Below are positions 25,790 to 39,917 of a stretch of 64,000 nucleotides of DNA, piece after piece. This stretch comes from Crotophaga sulcirostris (taxonomy: Eukaryota > Chordata > Aves > Cuculiformes > Crotophagidae). Both the position numbers and the translations under genes were made by a program. The stretch's first letter is position 1. Every line of letters starts with the position of its first letter. Below the pieces are notes generated by a model. It was given only the letters and a program-made list of their open reading frames with translations. It was not told the origin of the DNA and searched no databases. The DNA is taken from assembly GCA_013397455.1 (NCBI GenBank), contig VYZB01000747.1:124001-188000 (forward strand). The letters run 5' to 3'.

Positions 25790-26376
25790 TTGCTGCATCC
25801 CATATCCCAGAAGGCCAACTGTATCCTGGATTACATCAAAAGAAGCGTGGCCAGCACCAGCATGTCAAGGGAGGTGATTCTCCCTCTCCCCTCTCCTGAG
25901 ACCCCACCTGGAGTACTGTGTCCAGTTCTGGAATCCCCAACACAAGAAGGATATGAAACTATTGGAACAGGTCCAGAGGAGGGCTACAAAGATAATCAGA
26001 GGGCTGGAGCACTTCTGCTGTGAGGACAGACTGAGAGAGTTGGGGTTGTTCAGCCTGGAGGAGAGAAGGCTGTGAGAAGACCTTCCAGTACCTGAAGGGG
26101 ATCTACAAGAAATCTGGGGAATATTTTTTACACTGGCTTGTAGTATTAGGGTGAGGGGGAGTGGTTTTAAATTGGAAGATTTAGATGAGACATTAGGAAG
26201 AAATTCTTCACTATGAGGGTGGTGAGGCACTGGAACAGGTCGCCCAGGGAAGCTGTGGATGCCCCCTCCCTGGAAGTCTTCAAGGCCAATGGGAGGTGTC
26301 CCTGTCCATGACAGGGGGAGTGGAACTAGATGATCTTTAAAGTTCCTTCCAATCCAAATCATTCTATGATTCTATG
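25790..26376 (+). mobile_element. CR1 LINE 3' fragment, sense
   Basis: Sense-oriented 3' end of CR1 including the end of ORF2, the 3' UTR and the terminal direct repeat ATTCTATGATTCTATG at 26361-26376. Coding traces include a KANCILDYIKRSVAS-like peptide, [11 protein letters not shown] (the family's EYCVQFWAP region shifted by changes) and the RAGALLL stretch where the normal frame is lost. The DNA for the later ORF2 blocks is present but frameshifted, for example at GGTTGTTCAGCCTGGAGGAG. The intact tail and modest divergence suggest a mid-age copy. It is 5'-truncated at about 25790, and the assembly gap begins 75 bp past its tail. Confidence 0.93.
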
Positions 26377-26451
26377 TTTTCACTTGACCTCGGTTTTATG
26401 TAGACTAATGATAGTTTACTTTCTTATTATTCATACTTTTTTATTCTATAA

Positions 26452-26485
26452 NNNNNNNNNNNNNNNNNNNNNNNNNNNNNNNNNN
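26452..26485. other. assembly gap (34 N)
   Basis: Thirty-four undefined bases in otherwise AT-rich unique DNA. The open frame 26330-26743 runs through the Ns and is not credible. Confidence 1.
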
Positions 26486-28252
26486 TGTAATAGTCCTTTG
26501 TATGTTATTAATTTTAAGTGCCTGAATCTCCTTGGATCTTGTTCTACAGCTGAGAAAGAACTACTAGGAACAGGCAAACCAAATTCACTATACTATTCTG
26601 AGCACCAACAATTTGCCATCTCATTCTTTCATGGCAAAATTTTTTTAAAGAAAACTAGATTTTTTTCAGTGTACTTTCCATGCTTCCTGCATATCATTCC
26701 CAATGTTAATTGCCTGCTTAAATTCCAGTTCTATTTGTTTTGAAAATGGTCTCTGAAAATCTTCATAGCATTATATAATAAAATGGTTCTGGTTTGTTTG
26801 GTTGTTTGGGTTTTTTTTTTCTGTAACAGTATAACAATATTTCCTTCTTCTTCTCTGAACAGAAGCTACTAACTTCACTCTTTGATCATGAACAGCCTAC
26901 TGAATTAAGAATGATCCTGTTTTTATTGAACAGACTATCATGTCACTGAGTGCTTTTTCAATGTAGTATGTTGTGAGTTGTTGAAATTCTCTTGCAGTGT
27001 GGATTAGTTTGTACTTGACAAGTACTGAATTTCATTTGCCTTCATATTGACAGATAATAAGTAATGCAAATAAATATGTCTTAGAGTACACAAAATAAAA
27101 ATTACAGTATAAGACTATGGTGTGAGTACCACCACTTTTCTGGTAATAACTATACTCTAAAGTCTACTTTACAAGTGTTTACACCTGCTGAGCTATAAAT
27201 GCATTGTAGCAAAACTGTACTTACTGGCCATATATAAATGAAAGTTCATTGGAACTGAAAGACAAGTAAAGTAATCAACTGTTTGTAAAAATGAACTGTC
27301 TAACTAAAACCATAAAACTCTTCTATTTTACTAGAATCAACAGTATTTTCTTATTCAGAAAGTATAGCTTATCTAAGTAATAGCAATGCATGCACATGCA
27401 CTAACACCCATATTTATATAATGCATGAGATTCATATATATACTCTTAGAGACGTATCTAGATATACGTTAGAAGTAGAATTAGGACGAATAACACCTGA
27501 GACATCTGGCCAGAACTTCTTTATCCATTTGTAGAGAATTGTAATTTTTTTAGACAAAAATTGCATATGATCTCAATTTCTTAACTGAAAGATGATACTG
27601 GAAGAGTAAGTAAATATCTCCATAATTGCTGTAGTGTTTTAGAAACTAAATGTACTAATGTACTAAAAATAGTGTACTTTTTTTTTTCCAGATAGAGAGA
27701 AAAAGTGATTTTTGCCTTTACTGTTTAAAGACAAATATTCTTAATAGATGGAGAAATCTTTAATAGCAATTTATAGCAATTTGTTTTGAGAATATGATGT
27801 TCCATGGAAATACAGTTAATGCACTTAAAACATACAAGTTTAATGATAAGGTTTTAAAAGTCACGGCTTGTGTATGTTTATGTTTATGTTGCAAACAGAT
27901 GTTAAACTTCTCCAGAATGGAAATAGTGATTAATTTTCAATAACATCTTATAGAATGGATATTTTCTAGCACAAAAGTAATGGTTCAGTGTCATGCAATA
28001 TAAGCCAGTACTGAATAGCATAACATACTGACGCCACGTATTCTCTCTTTTCTTATCCCATTTAGTTGCTATATTTATGAGTCTGTATCTTAGTTGTCTG
28101 TGTAATTTGGAAAAAGATTCAATACATCTTTTCTGTTAGAAACAGTAATCCATTGAGAACTATTTAGAAATAAAATTATACTTATTTGATACAGACTCAA
28201 TTATAACAAATAGGAAAATTGGCCACAAACATCAACTATATTTATTCTAGGA
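26486..28252. other. AT-rich non-coding DNA, no gene seen
   Basis: Unique sequence with short T and A runs. No recognised repeat family or exon. Confidence 0.5.
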
Positions 28253-28445
28253 CAGAATAGAACAGAATATAAAGGGGTGTACAGCAACCATCCAGCCTAA
28301 GTGCCTGATCACTCTGGAGATGGTAAGAATTTAAAGCATGTTATTAGGAGTATTGCCCAAATGCCTCTTAAACAGTGGTAGGCATGGGGCATCCACCACC
28401 TCTCTAGAAAGTCTGTTCCAGGCTGCAGTTATTTCCTCTATAGGT
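28253..28445 (-). mobile_element. old CR1 3' fragment, antisense
   Basis: After a degenerate reversed tail (AGAATAGAACAGAATA) comes a line typical of an older CR1 subfamily: CATGTTATTAGGAGTATTGC, CAAATGCCTCTTAAACAGTG, GGCATGGGGCATCCACCACC and CTCTAGAAAGTCTGTTCCAG. The copy stops at about 28445, before the ORF2 coding part, so only 3' UTR and the very end of ORF2 may remain. Confidence 0.82.
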
Positions 28446-31366
28446 GATAGTATTCTTTTAAGATATTAAATATATTAATAGTCTTCCTCATATGGAATCA
28501 CATCTTTATTTACATTATGTCATAATGTACTGTTCAATAACTTGTAAAATATAATTATTAATATGTACTTTTTTCTGAATACATGGATCTGCATTTTATT
28601 TTAATTTGCATGTCTGTCTGAAAAATGTGGATACAAATACAATGATCTTTGTTCAGAAATAATAGCAAAAAAACCCCCACATTATTTTTAATTACCTATG
28701 CGTCTGTAATTACTTGCTTTGAATATATAATAATTATGTTTAAGTTATATTGTAGTGTTATGATGGAGAAATTATTTTATGTGTTGAACATGAATGTCCA
28801 TTGTGTGTCATCTCTGTTCACTCACAGGGTCATACTAGGGTGTCTTAAGAAATCTTCTATTCAAAAAGTGTCTTGTCTAGGAGTGAAAAAGATCATGACA
28901 TATCTAAACTCTAACCTACTGCATAACTACAATGACATCAGTGATTTTCTTGAGGAAAAAATGTATGCTTTTAAAGTATACAAGTTTGGCTTCTGATTTT
29001 TCTATTTGATGAGAACTGTTGTCTGTGCTTGTTTTGTTGAGGTCTGTTATCGAAGCTTCAACCCATTCTTCTGATCATTAATTCTGATCAACCAGAGCTA
29101 AGTCTAAAGACTAGATCTTCAAATTGTACTAATGAACGTATCTCAATGATTGTAAATCATTAATTATTGAGGGGTTTTCCCTACCAAAATATCTCTGAGA
29201 ATGATCTCCTAATTATTTTTCAAACCTTACACCATGCATTTTTCCCTCACGTACTATTTACAGTTAGGTGCAACTTTTGAAGTTTCAGCCAGAGCTGAAG
29301 TATGTACAATGACTCCTAAAGTTAATTCTTCATTTAAACAAGCAACACAAAGCTGAAAATGACAAAAGTTTAGTCCTACTCTATCTCAAGCATGATTTGG
29401 CTTCATTACTTACTGAAGCTTGGTGGTTAAAAACCATGAAACTGCCACTGAAGCAATCTAACATCATATGTAGAAAGAGCGAAGAATACAGAAATTACTA
29501 CATGATTAACATATTAATCCAATTGTTTAAGGACAAAAATTATTTTCAGAGCCAAATTGTTGCTCTAAGACAAGAAAATTAAAATATTATATATTTTTAT
29601 ATATTTATAATATAGAGATATATAGATACATATTCCAAGGGAAGTAAGAAGCCTTTTATTTATTTTTCCCCCCAGTGATTTTTTAATGAAGCAATATGCT
29701 TTGACAATAGCAAGTGGATAAAGAAGTAGCAATTGACACTAGTTATTAACTCAGCACCAAGGAATTTGCCCTCTGTTCTTTGTCTGAATGTTACCTGGAA
29801 CAAGTAAAGAACTCTGTTGAGCTCACATTGTAGAATTTTCCTTTAGACTGTGATTGCCCTGCAGACTTAGTGTAAGGTACATAGTGCAACAATTCTGAAT
29901 GCATCACATAGGCCTTGATTGTTCACTGAAAGTAACAGAGAAAACTAAGAAATTATGGGGTGGAGATCGTGAAGGTAAGCCTAAGGAGAAGACAGCTCAA
30001 CTAAGACTTTGAATTGAGGGAATATTCCTTCTCCACAGTCTACCTGGTGACTCTCACGTGCCCCAAGAGAATTACCACATACTCACCAGCTGAGAACCTG
30101 GGAGAATTACACCCTATAGCTGTGCCAAACTTTAAAGTGCTTCAGAGGATGATTGCTGCTCTCCCACCCTCATACTTCTTAAAGTTATATTATATACCAA
30201 AGAGGAAGGAAAAATAAATCCTGAAGCACAGAACTGGGGTAATATAGGTATGATGCGAACAAGGGTGACTAACAAAAATAGTTAGATTAAATGTTTTTCA
30301 TTAATTGGAGGATCAGAGTCAAGTGGATCATGATATAGCAAAATTCAGTAAATAACTTCTGTATTAAAATTATCCTCCTTTGCTGTTTTTATATTCAAGT
30401 GTAATTTACTGGTGTTAGAGAGAATCTGATTAACACGTGGGATTACGTTCGTCTACGATTTCTATAGCCAACAAAGACCAACTTAGAGAAATGTCATTCT
30501 TTCTCTAAAACACCATTTATTCAGAAAATCCTATTAATTTTGCCTGCTTAGGAATAGTATCTTATGCAAAAAAAAAAAAAGTTTAAGAAATTCTTGAAGG
30601 AATATACATTTTATATCATATACATATTTTATAATGTATGTGCTTTGCAAAATAAGAGTGCTTAGCAAATTATATACTCAATAATAACTGTCAAATGACC
30701 CTAGTTCTTATTTTAAGACTAAGGGGATGTACTAATACTAAATATTTTTTTGGTTCTAAGCAAATCATTCTTCTCTTCTGACAGAGTAATACTATTAAGA
30801 GTACTATACCCCTGATGCCTAAGATGCATCTAACTGAACACTGCTTATTACTGTAAAGAAAAGCAGAAGTCGAATATATATAATTTGTTTCAGCTCTGTC
30901 ATCTAACACAGTATGGAATATAATGTTAGTGGCTAATGTGGAAAATGTAAATCAAACTGTAAATAACTATTAAAAAAGCAAGAATAATAGAAGTAATTTA
31001 TGTATTGAACAAGTACAGAACTTGCATTAATATCACAGCACTGTTAAGCAAATAAAATAATCTAATTATATGGAAATATGCCATTTGCAGGTAACTTTCT
31101 TCAGCTTACTAATGCGAAGCTTGTAAAGGGACATACAAAGCTGGCATAGCCGCACAACTGGCATATGGCACCTTGCCATAATCTTTATGTCAGTAGAATC
31201 ATTAAAGCCCTAGCATCAATAAAATAAAAATCACATTTCCATTTAATTTCTTTGAGGTAACATTTCACCTGTGAAAACTCATTCTGTCTGAACAGTTATT
31301 TAAATTATTACTGAAGAGGAAGCCATGTCCACAGAGTTAATTTTTTGTCATTTGTGGTTGTATTTT
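28446..31366. other. AT-rich non-coding DNA, no gene seen
   Basis: Unique sequence. The frames at 28649-28996 (+, 115 codons) and 30014-30217 (+) are unrecognised and lack splice or promoter context. Confidence 0.5.
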
Positions 31367-32085
31367 TCACAGAATCACAGGATGGTTTAGGTTGGAGGTA
31401 ACCTCTGGAGATCTGCTGGTATAAAACCCCTTCTGAAGCAAGACCACCTACGACCAGTTGCCCAGGGCTATGTCTAGATGATTTTTTAATACCTCGAAGA
31501 AGGAGGACAATCTGTGCCAGTGTTCAGTCACCCTTAAAGTGAAAAACTGTTTTCTGATATTCAGATGGAAACCCCCATGCTTCAGTTTGTGTCCATTATC
31601 TTTTGTCACTGAGCATCACTGAAAAGAGCCTGACTGTATTCGCTTTGTGCCCTCCCTTCAGATGTCTATCTACATTGATAAGATCCCCTCTGAACTTTCA
31701 CTTCTCTAAACTGAACATTCTAGCTCTCCCAGTCTTTCCTCACAACTGAGATTCTCCAGATCCTTCATCATTTCAGCGGCTCTTGGTTGGACTGTTTCCA
31801 GTATTTCCTTTTCTCTCTTGTATGGGGGAGCCAAGAACTGGACACAGCACACCAGGTGTGGCCTTACCAGTGCTGAGGAGAGGGGAAGAATCATTTTCCT
31901 CCACCTGCTGGCAACACTCTTCCTAATGCAGTCCAGGATACCATTTGCCACCTTTACAGTAAGGACACATTGCTGGCTCATGCTCAACCTGTTGTCCACC
32001 ACAATTCCCAGGTCCTTTTCTATGAAGCTACTTTCCAGCTGGGTGGTCGCCAGTACATGTTGATGCACGAACATCTTTAGTTCTG
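31367..32085 (-). mobile_element. CR1 LINE 3' fragment, antisense
   Basis: The plus strand starts with the reversed CR1 tail (TCACAGAATCACAGGATGG) and runs through the 3' UTR into ORF2. The minus-strand frame 31706-32074 (122 codons) gives CR1 ORF2 C-terminal blocks: EKDLGIVVDNRLSMSQQC, VANGILDCIRKSVASRWR, ILPLSSALVRPHLVCCVQF and LSCEERLGELECSV. After that, frameshifts and stops break the YNYLKGG-type region. The copy extends further 5' in ORF2 than the copies at 4.9 and 16.9 kb and is more diverged. The reverse transcriptase proper is not present. Confidence 0.93.
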
Positions 32086-33984
32086 GCAGTGAAAGTATTA
32101 GTTAACCTGACCATAGCCTGCACAGCTGAAGTTTTAGGGTCAAAAAAAAGGCAACAGTTTCAGTGATGGGAAAATGAATGCCTTCTTCCTAATTCTGAGA
32201 ACTGAAGAACAGGACTGGGAGTCTCCAGAGTTCGAGAAGACCCTGGGGGAAGAGAAACCCATCTGCAACACATGACCCTGAGCTTCTCAACACTTAGTCT
32301 GAGATATAAGTACCTACCTGGGTTTTAGATAATCTGTAATCTCTGCTTTAGAAACCTGGAGACTGTTGGACTGCCACACAGGTTCTCAGATATCCAGGTC
32401 GGAAGCCATTTAGTCACAAGGTAGCCAGATTGCAAGTTAATAAAATCCCAATGTACACTGAATTTTAGATTGTAGGTGTTCTAGAGTCCCTGCCAAACAT
32501 TGGAAACTCATCTGCACATTGGAAAACCAATGTATTTCTATTTCAGCTTTTAATTATTTTGTCAAAGTATTCTTGACCAGCTCCAGTTACTCTTGTAAAA
32601 TTTGCCCATCCACTCTTCACATTTAAATAAGTTTGATATTCAGCTTTAAATACTAGCTTTTGAATATTCACAGACTATACATTTAAGAAGTGTAATAGAT
32701 AATCCTTTATGATATTACCCATCACAATTATTGCACTGCACTTTGTAATTATATCTTATAAATGTGATGGCATATATTTACACTAATTACACAATTACAG
32801 ATAATTTCATGAATTATTGAAACACAGAAAGGGTGACTGAGCTTTACTGAGAGAAAAGAAATAATTAAATCCGCAAAGTACAAAGTGTATACTTAAGAAA
32901 CCGTTGAGAAAATGAAAGGATTTTACCCAAAGTCTCTCAAATTAAGCATTGCCTTTCAAAATACCTAGTACAAGCCAAACATTATATAAGCTCAAATAAT
33001 GATTATTTTTGTAAACATTAATTTACTGAATTTCCTAAATCTACTGCAAGTTCTTGTAGCCACAGTTATCTTGCAGTCATATGCTCTTTTATGAAGATAT
33101 AGAAGTACATGGGCAGGCACACTTCCTAATTCTATGAAAATTTCATTGAAACTAATTATGTATTTATGTTCTGAGCACATATACAGTGATGCTAAAAATG
33201 AAAAGCTCCTTCAAACTTTTAGAAAGAACTGAATATATAGTTGGGAAGCATAGAGCTTATTATCACATGATGCAAATTCTCTACCCACTTGCATCTCATG
33301 CTACTAATTGAATCTTTTCTTAACAAACTAGAAGTGGGTGAAGAGTATGACCAAAATGACCAGGGTGATAGATCCCATTCAGTGAAAGTGACAGAAATTT
33401 GTACAGGGACAAACATTGTCATGATTTTCTTTAAACTGGATAAGAATGTGTTTGCTGCAATAACAAGGACATATCAAAAAATCAAGTCAATGATCTCATT
33501 TCTGAACTGATTAAGAAAACAGCATGATGAAGATCAGAGAAGATGCATCTCTGAATATCCAGCATTTCTTCTTATGCATTTGCCTTATAACAACAAATTA
33601 GTAGATTAAAACTAAAAGACCATATAACGATAAAAATGTAACACATACAACTACTGTCCTCCAACTGAACTTAAGGATTTAGATGGATTTAGCTCAAATT
33701 TTGTATATATTTATGCCTATGTTTAAAATTTGTTTACATTTATTTATAGTTACATTATTGTATCTATACTGCAAGATGTCCAACGGAAATGCTTATATCT
33801 ACTCCTAATACTATAGTCTTTTTAACAATATTTTAACACTCATTTCTATAAGGTTATTTAGTAACACAAATATCTCACATAATCGTAAGAAAAATCATTA
33901 GAATTTCCACATTTTGCAAATGTGTTAATTAAGCATGAACAAAGATATTATAGGCAGACTATACTACAGACTTGGCAGTACAAG
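32086..33984. other. AT-rich non-coding DNA, no gene seen
   Basis: Unique sequence. The block around 32100-32340 is slightly less AT-rich but has no consistent frame or repeat match. Confidence 0.5.
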
Positions 33985-34048
33985 TTTAACAGTTGGACTT
34001 GACAATCTTCAGAGTCTTTTCCAATCTAAATGCTTCTATGAGTCTATG
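33985..34048 (+). mobile_element. short CR1 3' tail remnant
   Basis: ACAGTTGGACTTGACAATCT followed by TCTTTTCCAATCTAAATGCT and a diverged TCTATGAGTCTATGAAT tail. This matches the tail of the copy at 57310-57398 and is 5'-truncated to about 60 bp. Confidence 0.75.
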
Positions 34049-37000
34049 AATAAGAAATTGAATTAAATTTCACATATAATATTCTAATCAGGAAGGAGAT
34101 TAACAATAAATGGCAATTTAATTAAAAGTATTATTTTTCAGTAGTTTTATTCCAGCTGAATTAAAGATTTTTAATTCTGAAAATACTGCATATTTTTTAA
34201 TTCTTTCTAGCGCTAAAAGAATGAAGGAATAACGACCTGATTACTCTTTAACCCTCAGTATCTCTTTCAGGAAAGTTATTTGATGCTGCTAGATATAGCA
34301 GGTATACACTAACATACGAAAGATTTAACGTAACAGTTAAAAAGCAGAAGATAAGAAGACTATTTCTTAATAATAACATATTCTCAGAGAGAGAACCGCT
34401 GATTTCTGGGGCAGGTTGGTACCATACAGTGCATGCTACAGAATCCTAACACAAAAAACAGAAGTCAGGGAAATAATCTAACTAAAGCATAGGTATGAGA
34501 TCACTGGCACCTAATGAAAGTCAATCATTTTGTCCTTTCCATTGCAACAACGATAATGACATATAAAATGAAAGCGAATACACCTGAAGCAGTACATCCT
34601 AAATATAAAAAGCAGGTCACAACATACACCAGAGAACTGAAAATATAATCCTCACCATCTTAACCTTTTCCTACTATCAGTAAAAGATTAGAGGAGTGAA
34701 TGAGTTTCCTCCATCTAATATCCACTGACAGAAGCAAGAAGAAAACACTGCTTAGCTGTGAAGTATGATTCATAGCAAACACAAAAAAAAAATAAATTGA
34801 AAAAAGGTAAATGAAAGGTTTGGCCACAGATATTAGCAAAGTTACAGATTATATTGCAGTAAACTAGGGCAGTGTTGTTTTGGTGGTGACAGTCTAGCAC
34901 TACAGGCAAGACAACATTTATCAGGAAAGATAATAGCTTTTATTAGACCGGTTAGTATAACTGAAAAAAAGCAGACAGACCTGAGAAGTTCTGTGCTATT
35001 TCTAATCATACCAGTTGGACTCTGATGAAAGAACATATCTTTCTCTACAATCTTGTCTTGGGAAAATATTAGTCCACCAACTATAGACACATGGAGAATG
35101 TTTCAAAAATCCATCTCCTGCTACACGATCTCAGAGCTTTATCTTATTTAAAAAAATATTCTTGGTGGTTATTGAATTACCATGTCCCTGTATAGATCTG
35201 AAAAATGATAACTATGTTTATAAAAATGGAATTCCAGTATCTTTTGACACAGGTTCTAAATACACAAAGAAATGTATATAAAAAATGTATCTTTGACAAA
35301 AGCATACACAGGACAATTTTTATCTGAATGTATAAGTAGAATTTCTCTCTTTGCAGAAGTCTTTAAACACACACAGAAAACAATTTTTTTCTGCTGGCCT
35401 GATTTAAGTATTTTATCATACTTATATTCAGAAACCAGCATATTTCATATCAGAGACATTTGCTGCCACAGAAGCATAAAAGATTCTTGAAGTTGCTGTG
35501 AAGCAGAAGGTGTAGAAAATATTAGTAGATAAAGCAGATAAAGGAATCCTCAAAAAAGAATCTCAAGTTATGCAAATCAGTAGTGAAATTACTCATTAAA
35601 AAAAAATACACGCTCTGGAACCACACAAAAGTGATTATTTACTATTTTACTAGGTAAAAAAAAATTAAAAATGCATATATAAGCCTACTCATAATCAACT
35701 ACGGGAGATAAATTTTATGTATGTAGTATTAACTAAAGAAGAACTAGATTACTGAACTAAAAATTATTAAGCTCACACAGAAATGGTTGCCTTGAAACAG
35801 ACATCATGTAAAATTGCAGGCTGTCAGGAGACAAATCTATTGTAGCATTTAGGGACATGGCAATAAAATGGTAGTATAGGAAAAGCTCACTTATAATTCC
35901 CAAATTGAGTTATTCAATTATTGGTGCAACAATGGTCACTGTAAGTTTATTTTTCTCTCAACTGTCAGTCTCTTAACAGAAATAAGGATGAAGGATATTG
36001 ACCTCTGCCGTCTTTTGACTCTTCATGTGGTAGAAAGACATAAACAAAGAACAAAGTTTTGCACAAATCATAGAATTAAGGAATCAAATATTTCTGTTTG
36101 TTCTCCAGAGAAAAGCATTTATACACAAGACCTTATAACACCTTTCTTTATATAGGTAGAAAATAATGTTATAACTGCAAACTTTCTACTACATTTTTTT
36201 TGTTTTCTAAGCTCAAATCATTGGTTAAGTATTTAAAGTTTATATATGGTTTACGATATCAGTGCCATAAAATATATATTTAACATCAATCACATATATA
36301 CTTTGGTAAACTTCAATTTGAAGTGCCAACTTTGTGTTGAATGCACATTAAAAAAATATTTGATCAAGAATCTAGTGTTTATTGTTTTCCTCATTTTTAA
36401 ATCAAGATGGGGGGAGAGGGCAGGAGAAGTCATTCCTGTTTATTTAGAATAGGTATCTACCTCATTTTCTATAACTTATCTATATTTAAAACTTAAAATA
36501 TTGACATATTGCCCAAATAATTTCTATTATTTAATTCTGCCCCATTCAGGTAAGCTTAACATTGTGTGATTAAGGCATGGATCTCAGGCCCATTGTACAC
36601 ACAGATTACATATGCTCATGATTTGGATATCGTCTCAGAAAACTTTTGAAATTAATTGAAGATTTAAAAAATGAAACATTGTTTCCAATGACATGTTTAG
36701 AATAGTACTGATCAATGACCCAATCAGAGTAGAAAGGATTCAGCAGAAAAGATCCAGCGCGTACAATATTCATTGCCTTGCTGTATCGATATCTGAACTT
36801 TCTCTTGAAGTCCAGTACTGGTAGGTAGAAATTGCAGGGTTTTATAGTGTGAAGGCTATTTGGTGAAGGATATGGAGCTGATATAAAATCTCAGTACCCA
36901 CTAGCTGTGTTACCATTATTTATATAACAAAAGTCATCATGACAACTGGCATTTCTACAGCTATACAGAGACAGACATTAGCTAAGAATGAAATATACTA

Positions 37001-39917
37001 ATACGGGAGGCTTTTAGCTGCAGAAGACAGTTTTTTCTTTAAAATTCCCATGTCATTGTGATTAAATGACTTCATCCCTGATCAATCTAGTATAAAATGA
37101 TTGATGCAGCATTACCTACTAAAATGTCTAAATCTAACTTGTTCTTAATGTCTTATTCTCACAAGGTGATCTTTAAGTTAACAAAAAGAAAAATCAATCA
37201 GATAGCATGGAAAATCACTAGTCATCTCCATCCATGATGTAACTCCCTAGGGAGACACAAAAATGATAATTTTCATAGTTATTTCTGAACATGACATTCA
37301 CTCACACAAAGTACATAAAGTTTCTTCCTTATGAAGGTTCTTCAAAAGTACATATGGAACCAACACCAACTATGGACTGTCAAAGTAGAGACTGTACATC
37401 TGTTTTCTCATTTAAAAATATCACTATGATTTGATTGAAAAAATGATGAAAAATATGAATCATTGCCTGTTTCCACAAAGTTAAAATATTGCAGCACAAA
37501 AGCATTCAGACTTTTCCCTACATATCAAGGGAAAGATAACAGTGGTGGCAATCAACATGGTCAACACCATATGATTATTATTTGCCCAGACCGAATACTG
37601 TATGAATTTCAGTCCTTTGATGTTTAGTACATTAAAAAATCATGTATTAAATAATCCATACTCCCATCCAAAAAAACCTGTTCCATCCATGACCTGACAC
37701 TTGGGATTTCTAAAAAGTGTAAATGCCAACAACAGTTGGTGAAAGATTGGTTGTGCATTAGCTGATGGAATAAATTTGAAGTCACCATAAGAAACCATGA
37801 CACTTTTAGACTTATGTACAAATATTATAGGTGCACACAGTAAAGAAAAATAAAATAAAACAAAAATACCCACCAAAACCAGACGCTGCCATAAAGAAGA
37901 AGAAGAAAATTGTAAGTGGTAAGAATATTTTTTTAAAAAACATATAGGTTGTGCACTTATAAATTTGACAGAAATCCAATTAGATGATCCTTAGCTATTT
38001 GAAATATGGTTGGGAAATACCAAATAAAATGAAACTGTTCAGTCTATCAAAAATCCAAGACTTCCTAAGATACAGTGAATTTTCAAATTCAGAACCCTTG
38101 TGGCACAGTGTTCACATTACTGAGGAGCGGAATGAAGAACGGGTTTGTATTAGCTTTTCTGTTTAGGCTTTCAAATCAATTCAGATATTTAAAAAGAATT
38201 AAAACAGACACGGGGGAAAGGCATACAACTCAAGGATGAGCACATGCAACCTACTACAATAGATCAGGATTCTTTTTTGAGTAGTTAAGAAAAGAGGGGA
38301 AATAAAATGGAACTGGAACACCTTACATTCAGAAAAAGTCCTCTTCAGCAACATTTGGATAACAACAAGATATTTGTAGATAGCTAAATAGTTAATATTT
38401 GGTTCTGTAACGCATTTTGGATGAGGCTATTGCTAAAAAAAATATACAGATATCTGGAACACATATCCATCTTTTGCTCTCCTGAGACTGGGGCAGGGTA
38501 CATGTGCAACACAGTCCAGGTAATGCCAAAACATACAACTAAGATGAGAATATAGAATGAAGTAACATAGAGGAAAAGAATTCTAGAAGACTGAAGTTAT
38601 ACAGACATCTAATATATTATCAGTCACTAGAAACATCAGATGTTGGATTTTGGAGAGGTGTTTCTTAATATTTTATATTTGAAAATCTAACACAATTGAT
38701 GTATGATCTTATTAAATCACACAGTTCTAGTATAACGTCTTCCCTAAAGAGGAAATCATATAAGAAAACCTTCCTTTGGCATTGTAAACCTCAGACATCA
38801 CGAGCATCTCGGTTCAGAACTTCCCAAGTAGAGGGTCTGCTGAGAACTTAAAAAAATAACAGTTTTCAGATGTCTTTCATTATTCTAATACACCATGTCT
38901 CCTGTTTTGGAGTTGGTATACCTCATGCTGGTAATCTAAGTCTTCGTTAATCTGTTAGTTCACGTTATGAATAGGAATTGAATGGAATACTTCCACATTA
39001 AGGATCTGAACTGAAAATACTGGAAAGTGGTAAAGATGAGCTTAGTAAATTTTGTTCATTTCTGTTTCAGCAATGAGCTACATTTTCTGATTATACTGTA
39101 AGCCAGTGTTCATAATTTGCCAAACTTTTTGAAACTTGCTATGGCAAATGTTGTTTCAGAAAAAAACCAAAAACAAACAATCCCCCTAATCTCCAAAGTT
39201 TTAAAGAAAATTTAAGTTTGAATGTCAAAGATATTTGATTTTCAACTGACTTTAATGCTACCATAACAATTTTCATTGGGAAAAAGGTAATAAATAAAAT
39301 AAAAAATACAAAATAATAAATAGAAAAATTATCTTTAGCAAAATTAATTTAATAAGTTTTCATTAATATCAGGCAATGGTATTAATTTATAATTAGACAG
39401 TTTGACCTTATTTGGATATCATATTATGAAGCATGTTGCATAGTTTCTTCCAAGTCAATAAAAAGTTTAACTTGATTTTATTATTGTTATACTTATTGTT
39501 ATATCATTATAGTTATCAAATTAATGTATTTTAATGAAAGCCTTGTAAAAGCTATCAGTAGAAGTATCTTTGAGTTATCAATAAAATATATAACTTTCCA
39601 CTTCTTATATCAGAGGATACTCCTACTGGACCTTTTGCTAAAGACTGTAGAGATTTTAAAACTGAAATTACTATTGTACTTCAGAAATTAAAGAACAGCT
39701 ATTCCAATGTGTAGCTTATAAAGATAGAAAAATTAACACCTTGTCCATGTAGAGGAACTCTAAGAAAAAGGGGCATGATTCTGACTACCTTGCAAATACG
39801 TGCACAGCCCCACAAGGATTGCTTTGACCAAATAAAGGACATTATAGTGTAGCATTTTCTTAAGAAACCTAATACAGTTACATTAAACCCAGACAAATCC
39901 GTGAACAGTAATGCACA
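34049..39917. other. AT-rich non-coding DNA, possible ancient repeat near 34.9-35.05 kb
   Basis: Mostly unique. A segment at about 34895-35030 contains GATAATAGCTTTTATTAGAC and a GACTCTGATGAAAG word that resemble ancient amniote interspersed repeats, but I cannot name a family. A GAA run occurs near 37897. Other open frames are short and unrecognised. Confidence 0.45.

Noticed and set aside
25865..26362. 165-codon open frame on the - strand
   Set aside because: It is the antisense shadow of the sense CR1 at 25790-26376.
26330..26743. 137-codon open frame spanning the N gap
   Set aside because: Part of the frame is undefined bases and the ends are CR1 tail and unique DNA.
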